A DNA stretch of 64,000 nucleotides from Myxococcus eversor (GCF_010894455.1 NZ_JAAIXY010000005.1:186001-250000); one strand, 5' to 3'; positions 33,201 to 43,370 are shown, counted from the first letter of the stretch. Program-made: numbers and translations. The notes: generated by a model not told the origin, from the sequence alone.

Positions 33201-35147
33201 GAGCGCTCCGGCCGTCGCGGTGAAGGTGAATGCGTCCGCCGTGTCCACGCGCAGCCCCTGGAAGGTGGCCACGCCGCTTGCGGCCGACACCGTCACCGCC
33301 GGGAAGAAGGCCTGGTCCGTCAACGTCAGCGTCACCGCGGAGGTGGCCGTGATGACGACGTCGCCGCGTGCATCCAGCAGCGCCACGCGCACGTCCGCGA
33401 GCGACGTGCCCGCCGCGCCATCCGCCGGCTGCGCCACGAACGCCAACCGCGTCACCCGCGGATGGGCCGTGGACACCGTCAGGCTGTCCGAGCGCGCGGC
33501 GTTGCCCTGCTTGTCCGTCACCTTCAGCGCGACATGGTACGTGGCGCCCGCCGCGAGCCCCGCCAGCGTCGCGGTCTGCACGGTGCCCGGAGGCGCCGGG
33601 CTGTCAATGGCGACCGGTGTGCTCGCCTCGAAGGCCGCGTCCGAGTCGATGGGAGTGGTGGAGTAGCGCAGCTCCTGCGCCGTCGGCGTCCCCTCGGTGC
33701 CGTCATCGCCCACGCTCGTCCACTGCACGGTGAGGCCCGTCTCCGTCGCCGCCGTCTGCGTCAGCACCGGCTTCGCGGGCGCCACGTCATCCACCACGGT
33801 GAGGTCCGCGCTGCCCGCGTCCGGCAATCCGTTCGCGGAGGCGGTCAGGCGGGTGACGCCATGGCCCGCCACGCTCAGCGTGGTGAACGTCGCCACGCCA
33901 TCCACCGGAGCCGCCGCCGTCGTGCCCGACAGCGCGAAGCCCGCTTGCGTCAGCGACAGGCTCACCGTCGGCGCTCCCACCCGGGACGTGTTGCCGAAGG
34001 CGTCCTTCAGGGTGACCTGCACGGTGCCGAGGGCCGCGCGCGTCGACACACGCGTGGGCTGCTGGGTGAAGGCGAGGAGCGCGGGGGGCCCGGCGCTCAC
34101 GCTCACGTGAAGGGTGAACGAGAGGGCGCTCGTGCCGTCGTCCAGCATCAGTCGCTGGCTCCCGGCGGTCTTGAAGGTGACGCCCGTGAAGGTGAACCGT
34201 CCGGCGTCCGACGGGGTGTACGCGTGCGCGACGGGGAGGCTCGCGGCCGCGTCCGTGGACGTCAGCGCCACCGTGCCCGTGTAGCCCGTCACCGTGTTGA
34301 AGTACGCGTCCTGAACCGTCACCTGGAGGTCCTGCGCCACGCCCGCCACGGCCGACTCCATCAGCGTGCTCAGCCCCACGGCCGCCGGAGCGCCGGGGAG
34401 CACCTTGAAGGTGGAGCTCGTGGCCGGCTCGAAGCCCGGGGCATTCGCGACGAACTGGTAGTCGTCGCCCGCCTTCTTCAGCACCACCTCCGGAAAGAGC
34501 GCCACGCCGTCCACCGTCGTCACCGTCAGCTGACCCTCCGGGACGACGACACCCACCGAGGCCAGCGACAGGGTGACTTCCGCGGTGCCGGTGGAGATGG
34601 GCGCCCCGGTGGCATCCTGGAGGACGACCTCCAGTCCCGAGAGCGGGGTACCCGCCACGCCATCCGGAAGCGCCCGTCGGAACGCGAGCCGCGAGGCCGT
34701 GGGGGCGACTTCGACGAACTCCACCGTGGCGGTGGCGGTGAGGGCGACGGTCAGTCCGTTCGTGTCCCGCACCGACGCCCTCACGGTCTTCACGCCTGGC
34801 GCCGTCGATACCACCAGCGCCCGCGCCTCGCCGTTGCTCCCCGTCTGTCCCGGAGGCACCGCGATGGACGCTCCCGCGCCTTCCACTGTCACCGTCACCG
34901 CGCGCCCGGACATCCGCGAGCCGTCCTTGGCCAGCACCGTCACCGTCACGGCGGCCTGGTCCGTGCCGTTGGCGAGCACTCCCGTCGGCTTGTCCACCGC
35001 CACCGTGGAGGCCGCCGCGTTCACCGTCCCCTCCGTCGAGGGCGGAGGTCGTGGTGCGACCCCGGAATCGCCACAGCCGAGCGATAGACCCAGACACAGC
35101 ACGCTCAATCCCAGACAGCGGGCGAGCACTTCGAAACGTGGGGACAT
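30210..35147 (-). CDS. Giant Ig-repeat lipoprotein with two FN3 and two lamin-tail domains
   Basis: 1645 residues starting with a lipoprotein signal (lipobox LGC); GGAG precedes the ATG. From residue 40 to about 1000 it has repeated Ig-like modules of the invasin/Big_1 type ('VTVLAKDGSRMSGRAVTV', 'VTLKDAFGNTSRVGAPTV', 'VALRDAYGNTVTDAATDV'), interrupted by two FN3 domains (about 455-560 and 965-1060). A Cys-rich stretch ('CDDYVCTPPAPAC'-like) follows, then two lamin-tail domains, 'ISEVMHSPSAGTTEYVEL' (about 1140) and 'ISEFSGG...EFVELYNP' (about 1490). It looks like a long surface rod or adhesin with terminal binding domains. Transcribed alone, divergent from the effector-like gene. Confidence 0.92.
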   Translation of the reverse strand: MSPRFEVLARCLGLSVLCLGLSLGCGDSGVAPRPPPSTEGTVNAAASTVAVDKPTGVLANGTDQAAVTVTVLAKDGSRMSGRAVTVTVEGAGASIAVPPGQTGSNGEARALVVSTAPGVKTVRASVRDTNGLTVALTATATVEFVEVAPTASRLAFRRALPDGVAGTPLSGLEVVLQDATGAPISTGTAEVTLSLASVGVVVPEGQLTVTTVDGVALFPEVVLKKAGDDYQFVANAPGFEPATSSTFKVLPGAPAAVGLSTLMESAVAGVAQDLQVTVQDAYFNTVTGYTGTVALTSTDAAASLPVAHAYTPSDAGRFTFTGVTFKTAGSQRLMLDDGTSALSFTLHVSVSAGPPALLAFTQQPTRVSTRAALGTVQVTLKDAFGNTSRVGAPTVSLSLTQAGFALSGTTAAAPVDGVATFTTLSVAGHGVTRLTASANGLPDAGSADLTVVDDVAPAKPVLTQTAATETGLTVQWTSVGDDGTEGTPTAQELRYSTTPIDSDAAFEASTPVAIDSPAPPGTVQTATLAGLAAGATYHVALKVTDKQGNAARSDSLTVSTAHPRVTRLAFVAQPADGAAGTSLADVRVALLDARGDVVITATSAVTLTLTDQAFFPAVTVSAASGVATFQGLRVDTADAFTFTATAGALSQQSQSFTVRAGPVSTLVLWQFSSPVDAGQALEAGVSLTDAFGNLARDYAGTVHFTSSDAQAVLPPDTTFTPADNGQKFIAGLVFKTAGTQSLTATDTVTSSLSATVDAEVRSIAAASFEVIAGAGPFAAGQSLSYELVARDTYGNVATGYASTVTFSSTDAQAVLPGAYTFTLADAGRHVFSVEPRTAGEQEVAAEDVVTATLRGTHTYSITPAAIDALAFVSAPTTGLVRQALTDVRVALRDAYGNTVTDAATDVTLSLVGGSFTQGTPTRSPVDGVATFTGLVLVDEGTYRFEANAGGLPPSTSEDLVITDTVAPAVASGFVASELSLSSIRLDWAAPGDDGNLGTATRYEVRYATEAITEATFEAAAVVTGVGAPQAPGTAESFTVSSLEVGTTYFFALKTFDGAGNASALATASASTTNPCDDYVCTPPAPACAEDGTSLEVYSSVCVIVASEPTCEIGAVELEACPGADAVCHAGACATAPHPGAGELAISEVMHSPSAGTTEYVELTNTSTKLLDLNGMTVSFVDGVGAATPFTLNHGHALVVDPGSRVVLAQNANFGTNGGVYANHAYGTNVHLDNTGSITFMQGGTTVTSLQYTNAFPRTVGRAMSLASSIVGTAGASRPWYWCDSSGALSGGDRGTPHEANDECGMNVEKPLNYCAIQYPKTFPTGDGNYPASILAFDAYDIYSQFYSFDVTTRSQTSNDFYPGIEAQLGHGTDAADPAGWTWTSADFNASYSPASSNNDELKAVLSISTPGTYRYGFRYRFKDAGAPWTYCDQNGVAVPPSGTYGSVTVLAGPQTDHIVISEFSGGTTANARDEFVELYNPTSAAVDLSGWQLSYKSATGATYSTTYTIAAGRSIPSHGYFLVGGTAYSGAVAADATHNIDASSSTTAGGHIRLQRLSGTVYVDVDRMGWGTANAPEGTAAPSHPASGGSLERKAIVSSTSALMAVGGAHATRGNGQDTENNSADFVTRTTRQPQNSASPVEFFH

Positions 35148-35512
35148 GAAGGACTCCGTACCGCGGGCCGCCCCCGTGAGGCAGTGACTGTCTGCGCGGG
35201 GTTGTGCTGCTTTCTAGCAGACATCCCTCGGCTACTCGACCGTGAGGCCGGAACATTGCGGCTCAAGTGGAGTTCGGAGATTCCTCGTTATGGCTCTGGG
35301 CGGGCACGTTTCTGCGGAAGAGGGGTGATGGCGGACTCGCCCGGGTCGTGGGGACTTGATGCCGCCTTGCGAGTCCTTGGAGGACGGGGAGGGGAGGGTG
35401 TTCCTCCCCCGCGGGTCCGGGCAACCGGGGTGACCTGGCCGCTACTGTTTTTGGGGCCTGCTCGCCTTCACACTGACGTGTTCCCACGCTGTCCGGAGAA
35501 GGCCCCTCTCGC
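35148..35512. other. Divergent intergenic region
   Basis: 365 bases between two divergent genes. Both promoters must be here, but no palindrome, consensus promoter or coding signal stands out. Confidence 0.4.
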
Positions 35513-36559
35513 ATGCGCGCCCACAGCCCCAGGATGCCGAAGCACGTGGAGACGACTCACGATTCCGCGGGGAGGCAGGGGGCCGGGTCGGTCCAGCGTC
35601 TGGCGGACGCCTCACCTCACGTGAGCCGACTCAACGCCATCCAGGACACCGCCAGCCAGAGCCCTCGGGTTCAGCGGTTGGTGCAGATGAAGGCGATGCT
35701 CCAATCACCTCCCGTTCAGCGGATGCCCGAGCCCCAGGGCTCCGCGCCCATCCAGATGATGCGCGTCGTCCGCTGGATGGATGCCGACAAGAGAAGTGAT
35801 TACATCTCGAAGCTGGCGGCAAACCAGCCCGAGGCCTATGCCAGGGTTCAGCGGGGGCTGGCTGGCGGAGGAAGAGGGCAGCTCCTGCAAGAGATTGACC
35901 GGCATGGCCAGGGCATGCTGGGTGACAACACGCCCTTTGTCTCCGTGGCCATCAACCCGTATTCCCTCTCCTGGGGGTCGGATGACTCGGAGAGCGGCGT
36001 GGACGACATCCTGCGCGGCGCTCCACATGACGTCTGGTTCGATGTGCCTGATGAAGATCTCTATCCCGGCTCCACCGGGTTGTCTCAAAGCGAGACGGAG
36101 TTGCTCGTCCTCCTTCCACCGGGTGTCAGCCTCCAACAGTACATCGCGACCCAAGACCTGGGCGGGGGCGAGCAACCATTGATTGAGGACAATCGGTGGA
36201 AGGGGATGTCGACCCGGGCGCGGCGGGCCGCATTGCAACAGATGAACCCTGAGTTCACGAAATTGGCGGTTCGCGGCTCACGCGAGGGAGAAGAGGGTTC
36301 GTTCGTGGTGAAGCAAGAGGTGGTTCCGCCACCGTGGGAGGTGGCGGCGCAGGACCATCCCGCGCTCGTCTTCAGCGCGCTTCCGAGGAACATCCAGGCG
36401 CAGGTCGTCGACCTCGCGGCCGGGAACTGGGGGGGTGGAGACGCTGCCTTCAGGCGGGGCCTGGGCGAAGGCCAGGCCTGGGCGCGCGAATATCTGGCGA
36501 GCACCCTTCGCGACAATGATGCGGCCATTCGGCGAGCGATGAGCTCGCAAAGAACCTGA
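35513..36559 (+). CDS. Effector-like protein with injection-system style leader
   Basis: 348 residues. The first 80 carry spaced repeats 'SVQRLADASPHVSRLNAIQ', 'SPRVQRLVQMKAMLQ', 'SPPVQRM' and 'APIQMM'. This 'SPxVxRL...Q' leader is typical of proteins linked to extracellular contractile injection systems and DUF4157-type toxins. The middle ('NTPFVSVAINPYSL', 'DVWFDVPDEDLYP', 'LSQSETELLVLLPPG') has the Ser-x-x-Glu-x-Glu look of an ADP-ribosyltransferase, but no complete R-S-E triad is certain. The end is helical. No signal peptide. The ATG at 35513 follows GGAGAAGG. No injection-system genes are in the window. A hairpin terminator follows. Effector role is inferred. Confidence 0.72.
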   Translation: MRAHSPRMPKHVETTHDSAGRQGAGSVQRLADASPHVSRLNAIQDTASQSPRVQRLVQMKAMLQSPPVQRMPEPQGSAPIQMMRVVRWMDADKRSDYISKLAANQPEAYARVQRGLAGGGRGQLLQEIDRHGQGMLGDNTPFVSVAINPYSLSWGSDDSESGVDDILRGAPHDVWFDVPDEDLYPGSTGLSQSETELLVLLPPGVSLQQYIATQDLGGGEQPLIEDNRWKGMSTRARRAALQQMNPEFTKLAVRGSREGEEGSFVVKQEVVPPPWEVAAQDHPALVFSALPRNIQAQVVDLAAGNWGGGDAAFRRGLGEGQAWAREYLASTLRDNDAAIRRAMSSQRT

Positions 36560-36568
36560 TCAAAAGCA

Positions 36569-36602
36569 TCGGGCGGCCCCTGAACTTCCAGGAGCCGCCC
36601 GA
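36569..36602. terminator. Bidirectional terminator
   Basis: Perfect 9-bp stem TCGGGCGGC/GCCGCCCGA with additional inner CCTG/CAGG pairing, between convergent genes. Confidence 0.72.
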
Positions 36603-36646
36603 ATCACTGCTTCACCCCGTCACGCGGCACGTGGGCCGCGCGTGCA

Positions 36647-39600
36647 TCAGGGCGCGGGAACCGCGGTGATGACGTTGACCGCGCCCGGCGTCACGGTGGT
36701 GGTGAACTTGAAGTCCACCCCGTTGTCGTCGGTGTCCGTGCTCTGTGCGTCGCGGCACACCGAGCCCTCCACTGTGTTGCTGTCCGCCACCGCCGCCGTG
36801 CTCGTGGTGCCCTCCTGCATGTCGAACCTCTTGGAGGAGCCCGCGATGGTGGCCTGGGTGATGGTGGCCTCGTAGGAGAGCGAGTCGATGAGCACATCCA
36901 GCGCTCCGTCGTAGAGCGCCACGGCGTCCGCCGCCGGGCTCGCCACGCTGCCGCCGTTCTGGATGAAGTCCGAGGTCCCGCGCTGGAGCGTCTTCACCCC
37001 GGGACGACCCGCCAGCGGACCGACAACCGCGGCCGAGCCCACCACCAGGTACTCACCCGCGCCCAGCGTGCCGACCTCGGTGAGGTCGAGCTTCTGGTAG
37101 CTCGCCGGAGGATTCACCCCGCCATTGACGAACACCAGGAACGTGTTCGCCAGGGACACGGGGGCACCCGTCGGGTTGTAGATTTCGACGAACTCCTTCG
37201 TGTCCGTGTTGGGCTGGTCGTAGTCCACCTCGTTGATGACCAGGTGGCTGATGGCCGGGCGGCTCGCCACGGTCAGCTCCGCCGCCAGCTCGGTGCCGCC
37301 GTACGTCGCCGTCAGCCGGACGCCGCCGGCCGTCTGGCCCGCGGTGAACACCACCTGACCGCTCGTCTGCCCCTCGGCGATGGCCACCGTCGCGGAGGAC
37401 AGCGAGCCCAGGCTCGAGTCAGGCGTCAGCGCCACGCTCACCGAGGCTCCCCCCACCGGGGCGGGGCGATCCAACGTCGCGGTGAACGCCTGCGTCGTGT
37501 TGAAGTACACCGTCGCCGTCGAAGGCGTCAGCGAGACGAGCGCCGCGGGCGGCGGCGTCACCGTGACGTCGGACGTCCGCGTGATTCCCTGCAGCGACGC
37601 GGACACCGTGCCCGCTCCCTCACCCCGCGCATCCGCGGTGAAGAGGAACGTGGCGTCCGTCGCACCGGCGGGCACCGTCACCGTGGCCGGCACTGTGCCG
37701 AAGCGGGTGACCCCCGCGGCCGGCGTCGCCACCAGCGCCACGGCGAGGTCCGCCGTCGGAGCCGCGGACAGCACGACCCGGTACTCCTGCGTCTGCCCGT
37801 ACTGCACCACCACCGGAGTGGAGGGCAGGAGCGACACGAGCCGCGGCGAGACCAGGTCCAGCGTCACCGCCGTGCTGGCGCTGCTGGCTCCCACCTGCGC
37901 CGTCACCGTGCCCTCGGAGACAGAGGCGGCCTCGTCGGCGGTGAAGGTGAACGTCGCCTGCGTCGCGTTCTTCGCCACCGCCAGCGTACCGCTCGCCGGG
38001 TTGAACGTGCCGAAGCCCGCCGCCGGGTCCACGCTCAGCGCGATGGCCGCGTCGGCCGGAGCCGGACGGTCCAGCGCCACCGTGAGTGTCACCGTGCCAC
38101 CCGGCACGATGCTCACCGTCGCGGGAGACAGGGTCGTCACCAGTGCCTGCTCCGTCGCGCCCAGCACCCGCAGGGTCGACTGGAGCGAGACCGTGCCCAG
38201 GGTGGCGGTGAGCGTGACGCTCTGCGCCTGGGCCAGCGGCTCCACCTTCACCTCCGCCGAGGTCTGCCCCGCCGGAATGGTGACCTTCCCACCCGGAACC
38301 GCCAGGGCGGCCGGGTCGCTCGACGTCACCGTGATATCGACCGGCACCGAGTAGGTCGCGGACATCGTCACCGTGAGCGCCTGCGGGAAGGTGCTCTGCG
38401 CGCCCGAGCCCTCCGCGCGCACGAAGCCACCGGGCCCGAAGGCCGTCAGCGTGGGCGGCGTCCCCAGCATGTCGCCCGCCCCGCGGGGGACGAGCTTGTG
38501 GTCGTTGAAGTTGAAGGTCAGCAGGCCCCTCAGCGAGAAGTAGGTGGTGCCCACCGGCTGATCCGCGTAGTCGAACGCCTGGTCGTCCACCATGAGCGAG
38601 GGCTGGGCGACATCGCCGCTCTCGTTCACGCGGAACTCCTTGAAGTTGTTCACTCCCTCGGTGACCTTCACCTCGCGGAGCTCGACGAGCACGCCCTCGA
38701 GCGCCACCGCGCGAGGACCGCCCGTGCGCACGTCCGCCGCGCTCACGACGACCGGAGCCGGAGGCGTGTTGCCGACGCTGCGGCGGGTGTACGTCACGTC
38801 CGTCAGCTCGGGCAGGCCGCTGAAGATCGTCAGCGAGCCCTTGGTGATGTCCAGCCGGTCGCCCACGGCGAGGTCGCCCTTCGGGCCGTAGACGTACAGG
38901 CCGGAGTACTCGACGCTCTTGCCGGACGGCAGCGGATGCACCTGCACCCAGTAGCCGTTGGTGCTCGCGGCGCCCTTCACCACGCCCGTGACGATGACGT
39001 CCGACAGCGACACCACCTCACCCGAGAACGGCAGGCCTCCGTTCACCGGCGTCTTCAGGTCATGGATGGTCAGCGGGCACGCGGTGGTGCCCGGGTTCGC
39101 GATGGCGCACGCGTCGCACGCGTCGCCCTTGCCGTCGCCATCCGCGTCCGCCTGATCCAGGTTGGACACGAACGGGCAGTTGTCCTGCCACGTGGGCAAC
39201 CCGTCGTGGTCGTCATCGCCCACCAGGTAGGTCGTGCACGCGCTGTTGTTCGCGGAAAGCGGGCACGGGTCGCACGCGTCGCCCAGGCCATCGTTGTCCG
39301 AGTCGAGCTGCTTGCCGTTGTCCATCGGGCGGATCGGGTTGAAGATGTTGGGGCAGATGTCCGCCGCGCCGCGCACGCCGTCGCCGTCCGGGTCGTCCGC
39401 CGTGCTCTGGCCGGAGTAGACGGTGGAGCTGTTCACGGACGCCGGCCAGGCGGAGTTGTTCGAGATGCGCTGGGGCGTGCACGCGGGCTCCGCCTCCGGG
39501 ACACCGCAGGCGAACAGCGGGTAGGCAGTGGGGTTGGCCGCTTGCAGCGCCGCCAGGTTCTTGCCCACCTCGGACTGGACACAGGCCGACTTGGCCGTGC

Positions 39601-41170
39601 CACACACGTCCACCGCGTCACACGTCTCCGCGGCGCCCTTCAGTGCCGCCACCAGCGTCTGGTCGCCGTAGAGCGCCTTGCCCCCGCGCATCGTCAGCAC
39701 CACGTTCGCTGGCTCGGCGGCGATGACCGCGCGGTGCGGCGAGGCGGTGAAGGTCGCCAACTGGAAGATGGACAGGTCGCCCATCTTGCCCGGCGCGATG
39801 CGGCCCACCTTCTCGTAGACGTCCACCGCCTCCGCGGCGTTGGACGTCACCATGCGCCACAGCTGCTCGTCGCTGAACGCGCGCGCGAACTGGCGGGTAT
39901 TGAGCGAGTCCGCGCACTTCAGCTCGCGCAGGATGTTCATGGAGCCGGACTGCAGCCAGTCGGTGCCCAGCGAGATGCTCACGCCCAGGCGCTTGTAGGT
40001 CGTCACCATGGCGGTGTCGCCGTACAGCGCGATGTTGGAGCGCGGGGACCAGATGAGGCCCGTGCCGCGCGCGGCCATCAGCTCGATTTCCTGCGCCGTC
40101 AGGCCGATGCCGTGGATGACCGCCGTGCGCCCCTGCATCACGTCATTGGGGGCCGTGGACAGGCAGATGAACTCGTTGCGGGCTCCGGCGCTGATGCCCT
40201 CCGCGATGTGCGGCATGTAGGCGGCCAGCTTCGACAGGCCCGCGGTGGTGGGCTTCGACGTGTAGTCCGTGCAGCCCGAGGTCACGATGCGGCCGTTGGT
40301 GTCGCCCAGCGGGAAGGTGTCCGAGTTCGCGACGCCCTCCTCCAGGCCCTCCTGGCGAGCCACCGGGTTCTGGTCCAGGTTGCGCAGGAAGCCCGCGGCA
40401 CCACCGGCGCCGGCGATGGACGTCGTGCCCGCCATCACATGGCGCAGCTCCGCGTAGCCCACCACGTCCGCGCCGCTCTTCGAGCCGCCGTTGCGAACCG
40501 TCGTGTGGCCGTTGGCGCCCGTGCGCCACTCGTTGCGATGCTCGTAGCGCTCCTCGGTGCCCGCATGCGGCTTGTCCGGATAGGTGATGTGCTCGTGCGG
40601 GTTGACGAGGCCCGGGGAGATGACACCCGTCGGGCAGGAGACCTGGGTGGCGTCCGCGGCGCCCTCGGCGGCGGAGCAGTCACACTGGGCGCAGGTGATG
40701 ACGCCCAGCGCGTTCACCAGCACCTGGCCGCCCACCAGCGTCTCGCCGTCCTTGAGCACCACGCCCGTGAACAGGCGCGCGCCATTGCCGGCCTTCGTCA
40801 CCGCGCACGTCGCCCCGTCCGCCAGCGGCGGCGCATCGGCGGCCGCGCAGCGCGTCTGCGTCAGCGTGCAGTCCGCCTGACAGCCGTCGCCGGAGGTCGT
40901 GTTGCCGTCGTCACATACCTCGGCGTCCTCGAGCTTTCCGTTGCCACACGCGGCCTTCTCCGGCGTCACGGTGCAGTTGGCCTCGCAGCCGTCGCCGGCG
41001 ATCGCGTTGCCGTCGTCACAGGCCTCCCCCGCCTCCTTCACTCCATTTCCGCAGGACGGGGGGCTGCACTCCGCACCCTCACATCCCGGCTTGTCATCGT
41101 CCGAGCATCCAACGTGGAACAACATCACCGCGGCGAGCGCGGCCAACAATAAGCGTGGGGACTTTCGCAT
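36647..41170 (-). CDS. Mosaic lipoprotein: DUF4215, amidohydrolase, thrombospondin-3, Ig/Calx-beta, lamin-tail
   Basis: 1507 residues from the ATG at 41170 (GGAG upstream; lipobox at VGC). Order: two DUF4215 Cys-rich repeats ('[16 protein letters not shown]', '[16 protein letters not shown]') at about 35-110; an amidohydrolase at about 120-520 with metal ligands in 'GLVNPHEHI' (His-x-His near 190), 'AVIHGIGLT' (His near 352) and 'SLGTDWLQS' (Asp near 402); calcium-binding thrombospondin type 3 repeats at about 585-690 ('[15 protein letters not shown]', '[14 protein letters not shown]'); a small beta domain near 700-850; Ig/Calx-beta repeats about 870-1310; a lamin-tail domain 'VINEVDYD...EFVEIYNP' at about 1320. 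Probably a surface-anchored metal-dependent hydrolase of unknown substrate. Confidence 0.92.
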   Translation of the reverse strand: MRKSPRLLLAALAAVMLFHVGCSDDDKPGCEGAECSPPSCGNGVKEAGEACDDGNAIAGDGCEANCTVTPEKAACGNGKLEDAEVCDDGNTTSGDGCQADCTLTQTRCAAADAPPLADGATCAVTKAGNGARLFTGVVLKDGETLVGGQVLVNALGVITCAQCDCSAAEGAADATQVSCPTGVISPGLVNPHEHITYPDKPHAGTEERYEHRNEWRTGANGHTTVRNGGSKSGADVVGYAELRHVMAGTTSIAGAGGAAGFLRNLDQNPVARQEGLEEGVANSDTFPLGDTNGRIVTSGCTDYTSKPTTAGLSKLAAYMPHIAEGISAGARNEFICLSTAPNDVMQGRTAVIHGIGLTAQEIELMAARGTGLIWSPRSNIALYGDTAMVTTYKRLGVSISLGTDWLQSGSMNILRELKCADSLNTRQFARAFSDEQLWRMVTSNAAEAVDVYEKVGRIAPGKMGDLSIFQLATFTASPHRAVIAAEPANVVLTMRGGKALYGDQTLVAALKGAAETCDAVDVCGTAKSACVQSEVGKNLAALQAANPTAYPLFACGVPEAEPACTPQRISNNSAWPASVNSSTVYSGQSTADDPDGDGVRGAADICPNIFNPIRPMDNGKQLDSDNDGLGDACDPCPLSANNSACTTYLVGDDDHDGLPTWQDNCPFVSNLDQADADGDGKGDACDACAIANPGTTACPLTIHDLKTPVNGGLPFSGEVVSLSDVIVTGVVKGAASTNGYWVQVHPLPSGKSVEYSGLYVYGPKGDLAVGDRLDITKGSLTIFSGLPELTDVTYTRRSVGNTPPAPVVVSAADVRTGGPRAVALEGVLVELREVKVTEGVNNFKEFRVNESGDVAQPSLMVDDQAFDYADQPVGTTYFSLRGLLTFNFNDHKLVPRGAGDMLGTPPTLTAFGPGGFVRAEGSGAQSTFPQALTVTMSATYSVPVDITVTSSDPAALAVPGGKVTIPAGQTSAEVKVEPLAQAQSVTLTATLGTVSLQSTLRVLGATEQALVTTLSPATVSIVPGGTVTLTVALDRPAPADAAIALSVDPAAGFGTFNPASGTLAVAKNATQATFTFTADEAASVSEGTVTAQVGASSASTAVTLDLVSPRLVSLLPSTPVVVQYGQTQEYRVVLSAAPTADLAVALVATPAAGVTRFGTVPATVTVPAGATDATFLFTADARGEGAGTVSASLQGITRTSDVTVTPPPAALVSLTPSTATVYFNTTQAFTATLDRPAPVGGASVSVALTPDSSLGSLSSATVAIAEGQTSGQVVFTAGQTAGGVRLTATYGGTELAAELTVASRPAISHLVINEVDYDQPNTDTKEFVEIYNPTGAPVSLANTFLVFVNGGVNPPASYQKLDLTEVGTLGAGEYLVVGSAAVVGPLAGRPGVKTLQRGTSDFIQNGGSVASPAADAVALYDGALDVLIDSLSYEATITQATIAGSSKRFDMQEGTTSTAAVADSNTVEGSVCRDAQSTDTDDNGVDFKFTTTVTPGAVNVITAVPAP

Positions 41171-41620
41171 CTGGTGGGTCTCCGAATGATTCCGGCCCGT
41201 GGGAGCACATACGTCCTTGACACGGCCCGAAGGTACTCGATGAAACATTTCAGCGACAGCCGACTCGGCAGGTCCCTTGAGAGAGAGGGAACGCTGGCAG
41301 CCACGGGTCTATCTCACCCCACGCGGGGGCCGTAAACGCCGGGTGTCACCTCGTCGTGACAATTCGCCGTGACGCCGCGCGTTGCCGGTGAGGGCCATCC
41401 CCCTCTAACTCCACGTCGGACCTGCACCCCGCGTCGACGTGCTCCCCTTGGACGTGTTCGCCGGATTTCACCAACAGTGGCACCGCGCGACGCCGCTCGG
41501 ATCACGGCGTGGCAGGTTCTTGAGAGAATCGTCGCTCAACCTTGACGTTTCCGGCCGGGACGGAGGTGCATCTTGCGCGGGCCTTCATATCCAGCAACCC
41601 AGGAAGGAACCGGAAACCTC
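41171..41620. other. Divergent intergenic region, 450 bases
   Basis: No coding signal on either strand. It contains the symmetric site listed at 41344-41361. A TTGACA-like hexamer at 41217-41222 has no matching -10 box. Confidence 0.4.
41344..41361. promoter_or_regulatory. Symmetric site TGTCAC-N6-GTGACA
   Basis: Perfect 6-base arms with a 6-base spacer, the geometry of a CRP/FNR-family dimer site. It lies in the gap between the divergent mosaic lipoprotein and GDPD genes. Myxobacteria use CRP-like MrpC, whose reported motif GTGTC-N8-GACAC is similar but differently spaced here. Confidence 0.4.
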
Positions 41621-42919
41621 ATGTACCCCAGAAGGTTGGTGACGCTCCTCTCGGCGACGCTCGCCGCGTGCATCTCGATTCCCGGCGTGGCCCCCGCGGG
41701 GGACGACGCGCGCGCGGCTGGGGAGTCCCGGTCGGAGCACACGCCGTCGCGCCGACTCAATGTCCAGGTGGGCGCTCGGCCCTATTACCTGGTCGAGGAC
41801 ATGGATGAGGGCCCCCTGAAGCGAAGGCTCCAGCAGTGCTCGGAGGGGCCGTTCTCCCGGACGGAGTTCTCCATCGGCCATCGCGGCGCGCCGCTCCAGT
41901 TCCCGGAGCACACGAAGGAGTCCTACGAGGCCGCCGCGCGCATGGGCGCGGGCATCCTCGAGTGCGACGTCACCTTCACGAAGGACCGGCAGTTGGTGTG
42001 CCGGCATTCGCAGTGCGACCTGCACACCACGACGAACATCCTCGCCATTCCCGCGCTGGCGGCGAAGTGCACGCAGCCCTTCCAGCCCGCGGACCCTGTC
42101 ACTGGCAAGGCCGCCTCCGCGCTCTGCTGCACCAGCGACATCACGCTCGCCGAGTTCAAGCAGCTGTGCGGGAAGATGGACGCCGCGAACCCCTCGGCGA
42201 CCACGGTGGCGCAGTACCTGGACGGGACGGCTGCCTGGCGCACGGACCTCTATTCCGCGTGTGGCACCGTGCTTTCCCACAAGGAGAGCATCGAGCTCTT
42301 CAAGCGCCTGGGCACGAAGTTCACTCCGGAGCTGAAGGCCCCGAGTGTCCCCATGCCGTACCAGGGCACCTATACGCAGGCCGCCTACGCCCAGCAGATG
42401 CTGGACGAGTACAAGCAGGCCCGCATCCACCCGATCCAGGTGTGGCCGCAGTCCTTCAACCTCGACGACGTGAAGTACTGGATTCAGCGCGAGCCGCAGT
42501 TCGGAAGGCAGGCCGTCTACCTGGACGGGCGCTACGAGATTCCGGGCACCCGGTTCGACCCGAATGATCCAAGCACCTGGGTGCCGAGCATGGACGAACT
42601 GTCCGCGTCGGGCGTGGAGGTCATCGCGCCTCCCATCTACGTGCTGCTCACGCTGGATGCACAGGGGCGAATCATCCCGTCCGCGTACGCCAGGGCGGCG
42701 AGGGCCGCGGGCCTGGACATCATCGCCTGGTCCCTGGAGCGTGACGGCCCGCTGGCGAACGGCGGCGGTTTCTATTTCCAGTCCGTCAAGCAGGCCATCA
42801 ACAACGACGGTGACATGCTCGTCGCGGTGGACGTGCTCGCCCGGCACGTGGGTGTCATTGGCATCTTCAGCGATTGGCCGGGCACGGTGACGTACTACGC
42901 CAACTGCATGGGTTTGTAG
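41621..42919 (+). CDS. Glycerophosphodiester phosphodiesterase lipoprotein
   Basis: 432 residues. A signal peptide with lipobox LAAC puts it in the envelope. GDPD TIM-barrel motifs: '[15 protein letters not shown]' (His87-Arg88, then Glu), '[16 protein letters not shown]' (metal-binding Glu and Asp), 'CRHSQCDL' (second His) and 'FTPELKAPS'. The family cleaves glycerophosphodiesters to glycerol-3-phosphate and an alcohol; some secreted members act on other phosphodiesters. Several cysteines and an enlarged insert (about 120-230) are unlike the short cytoplasmic forms. It would help scavenge phosphate and glycerol from prey lipids. The ATG at 41621 is chosen for the signal peptide. Confidence 0.92.
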   Translation: MYPRRLVTLLSATLAACISIPGVAPAGDDARAAGESRSEHTPSRRLNVQVGARPYYLVEDMDEGPLKRRLQQCSEGPFSRTEFSIGHRGAPLQFPEHTKESYEAAARMGAGILECDVTFTKDRQLVCRHSQCDLHTTTNILAIPALAAKCTQPFQPADPVTGKAASALCCTSDITLAEFKQLCGKMDAANPSATTVAQYLDGTAAWRTDLYSACGTVLSHKESIELFKRLGTKFTPELKAPSVPMPYQGTYTQAAYAQQMLDEYKQARIHPIQVWPQSFNLDDVKYWIQREPQFGRQAVYLDGRYEIPGTRFDPNDPSTWVPSMDELSASGVEVIAPPIYVLLTLDAQGRIIPSAYARAARAAGLDIIAWSLERDGPLANGGGFYFQSVKQAINNDGDMLVAVDVLARHVGVIGIFSDWPGTVTYYANCMGL

Positions 42920-42951
42920 GCCGCGTTCAAGAAACTCGAAAAGGAGGCTGT

Positions 42952-43370
42952 ATGCGATGGGACCGTCGTGCCTTCCTTCGTCTCTCCGCGCCGGGTGGCG
43001 GAGCGCTGGCTTTGGGACCTGGATTCTGGAAGGAGGCGTATGCCGCGCCCGCGCAGCCGGGGCCCAGCCCGTATGGGGCCATGTCCGGCTCGGCGGATGG
43101 GCGGTTCTACCGCTTCACTCCGTCCGCTCGCCGCTGACTGGCGTGGACAACGTCACCGTGTCGCGCTCGGGAGACCTCTTCGTCGCCGAGGACGGCGGAA
43201 ATCTGGAGATCTGCATCATCACTCCGGGCCCCAGCCGAGTGGTGGCGCCATTCATCCGGCTGGATGGACATTCGAGCTCGGAAATCACGGGCCCATCCCC
43301 CCGCTCTCCGGTTTCACAAGCTGCATGGCTCATTTGCAATCATGAGTCATGGCAGCACGGGTCGGGCTGA
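42952..43370 (+). pseudogene. phoX: PhoX/DUF839 phosphatase remnant
   Basis: A perfect AAGGAGG box five bases before the ATG starts a Tat-type signal 'RWDRRAFLRLSAPGGGAL' and 'YAAPAQPGPSPYG', as in PhoX-like phosphatases (DUF839). After about 50 codons the sequence jumps, out of frame, to the C-terminal part 'GVDNVTVSRSGDLFVAEDGG' and 'PFIRLDGHSSSEITG', then is lost. Several hundred codons between these parts are missing. It lies 32 bases after the GDPD gene, so a phosphate-scavenging operon may once have existed. Confidence 0.75.

Noticed and set aside
33462..35087. 541-codon frame opposite the Ig-repeat giant, and a 679-codon one at 30174-32213
   Set aside because: Arg/His-rich shadows of the real gene.
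37244..41152. Very long open frame (1302 codons) opposite the mosaic lipoprotein
   Set aside because: Arg/His-rich composition without domains; it mirrors the codon bias of the real gene, which has signal peptide, ribosome site and recognisable domains.
41217..41222. TTGACA hexamer as a promoter
   Set aside because: No -10 box at 16-18 bases; it does not point to a supported gene start.
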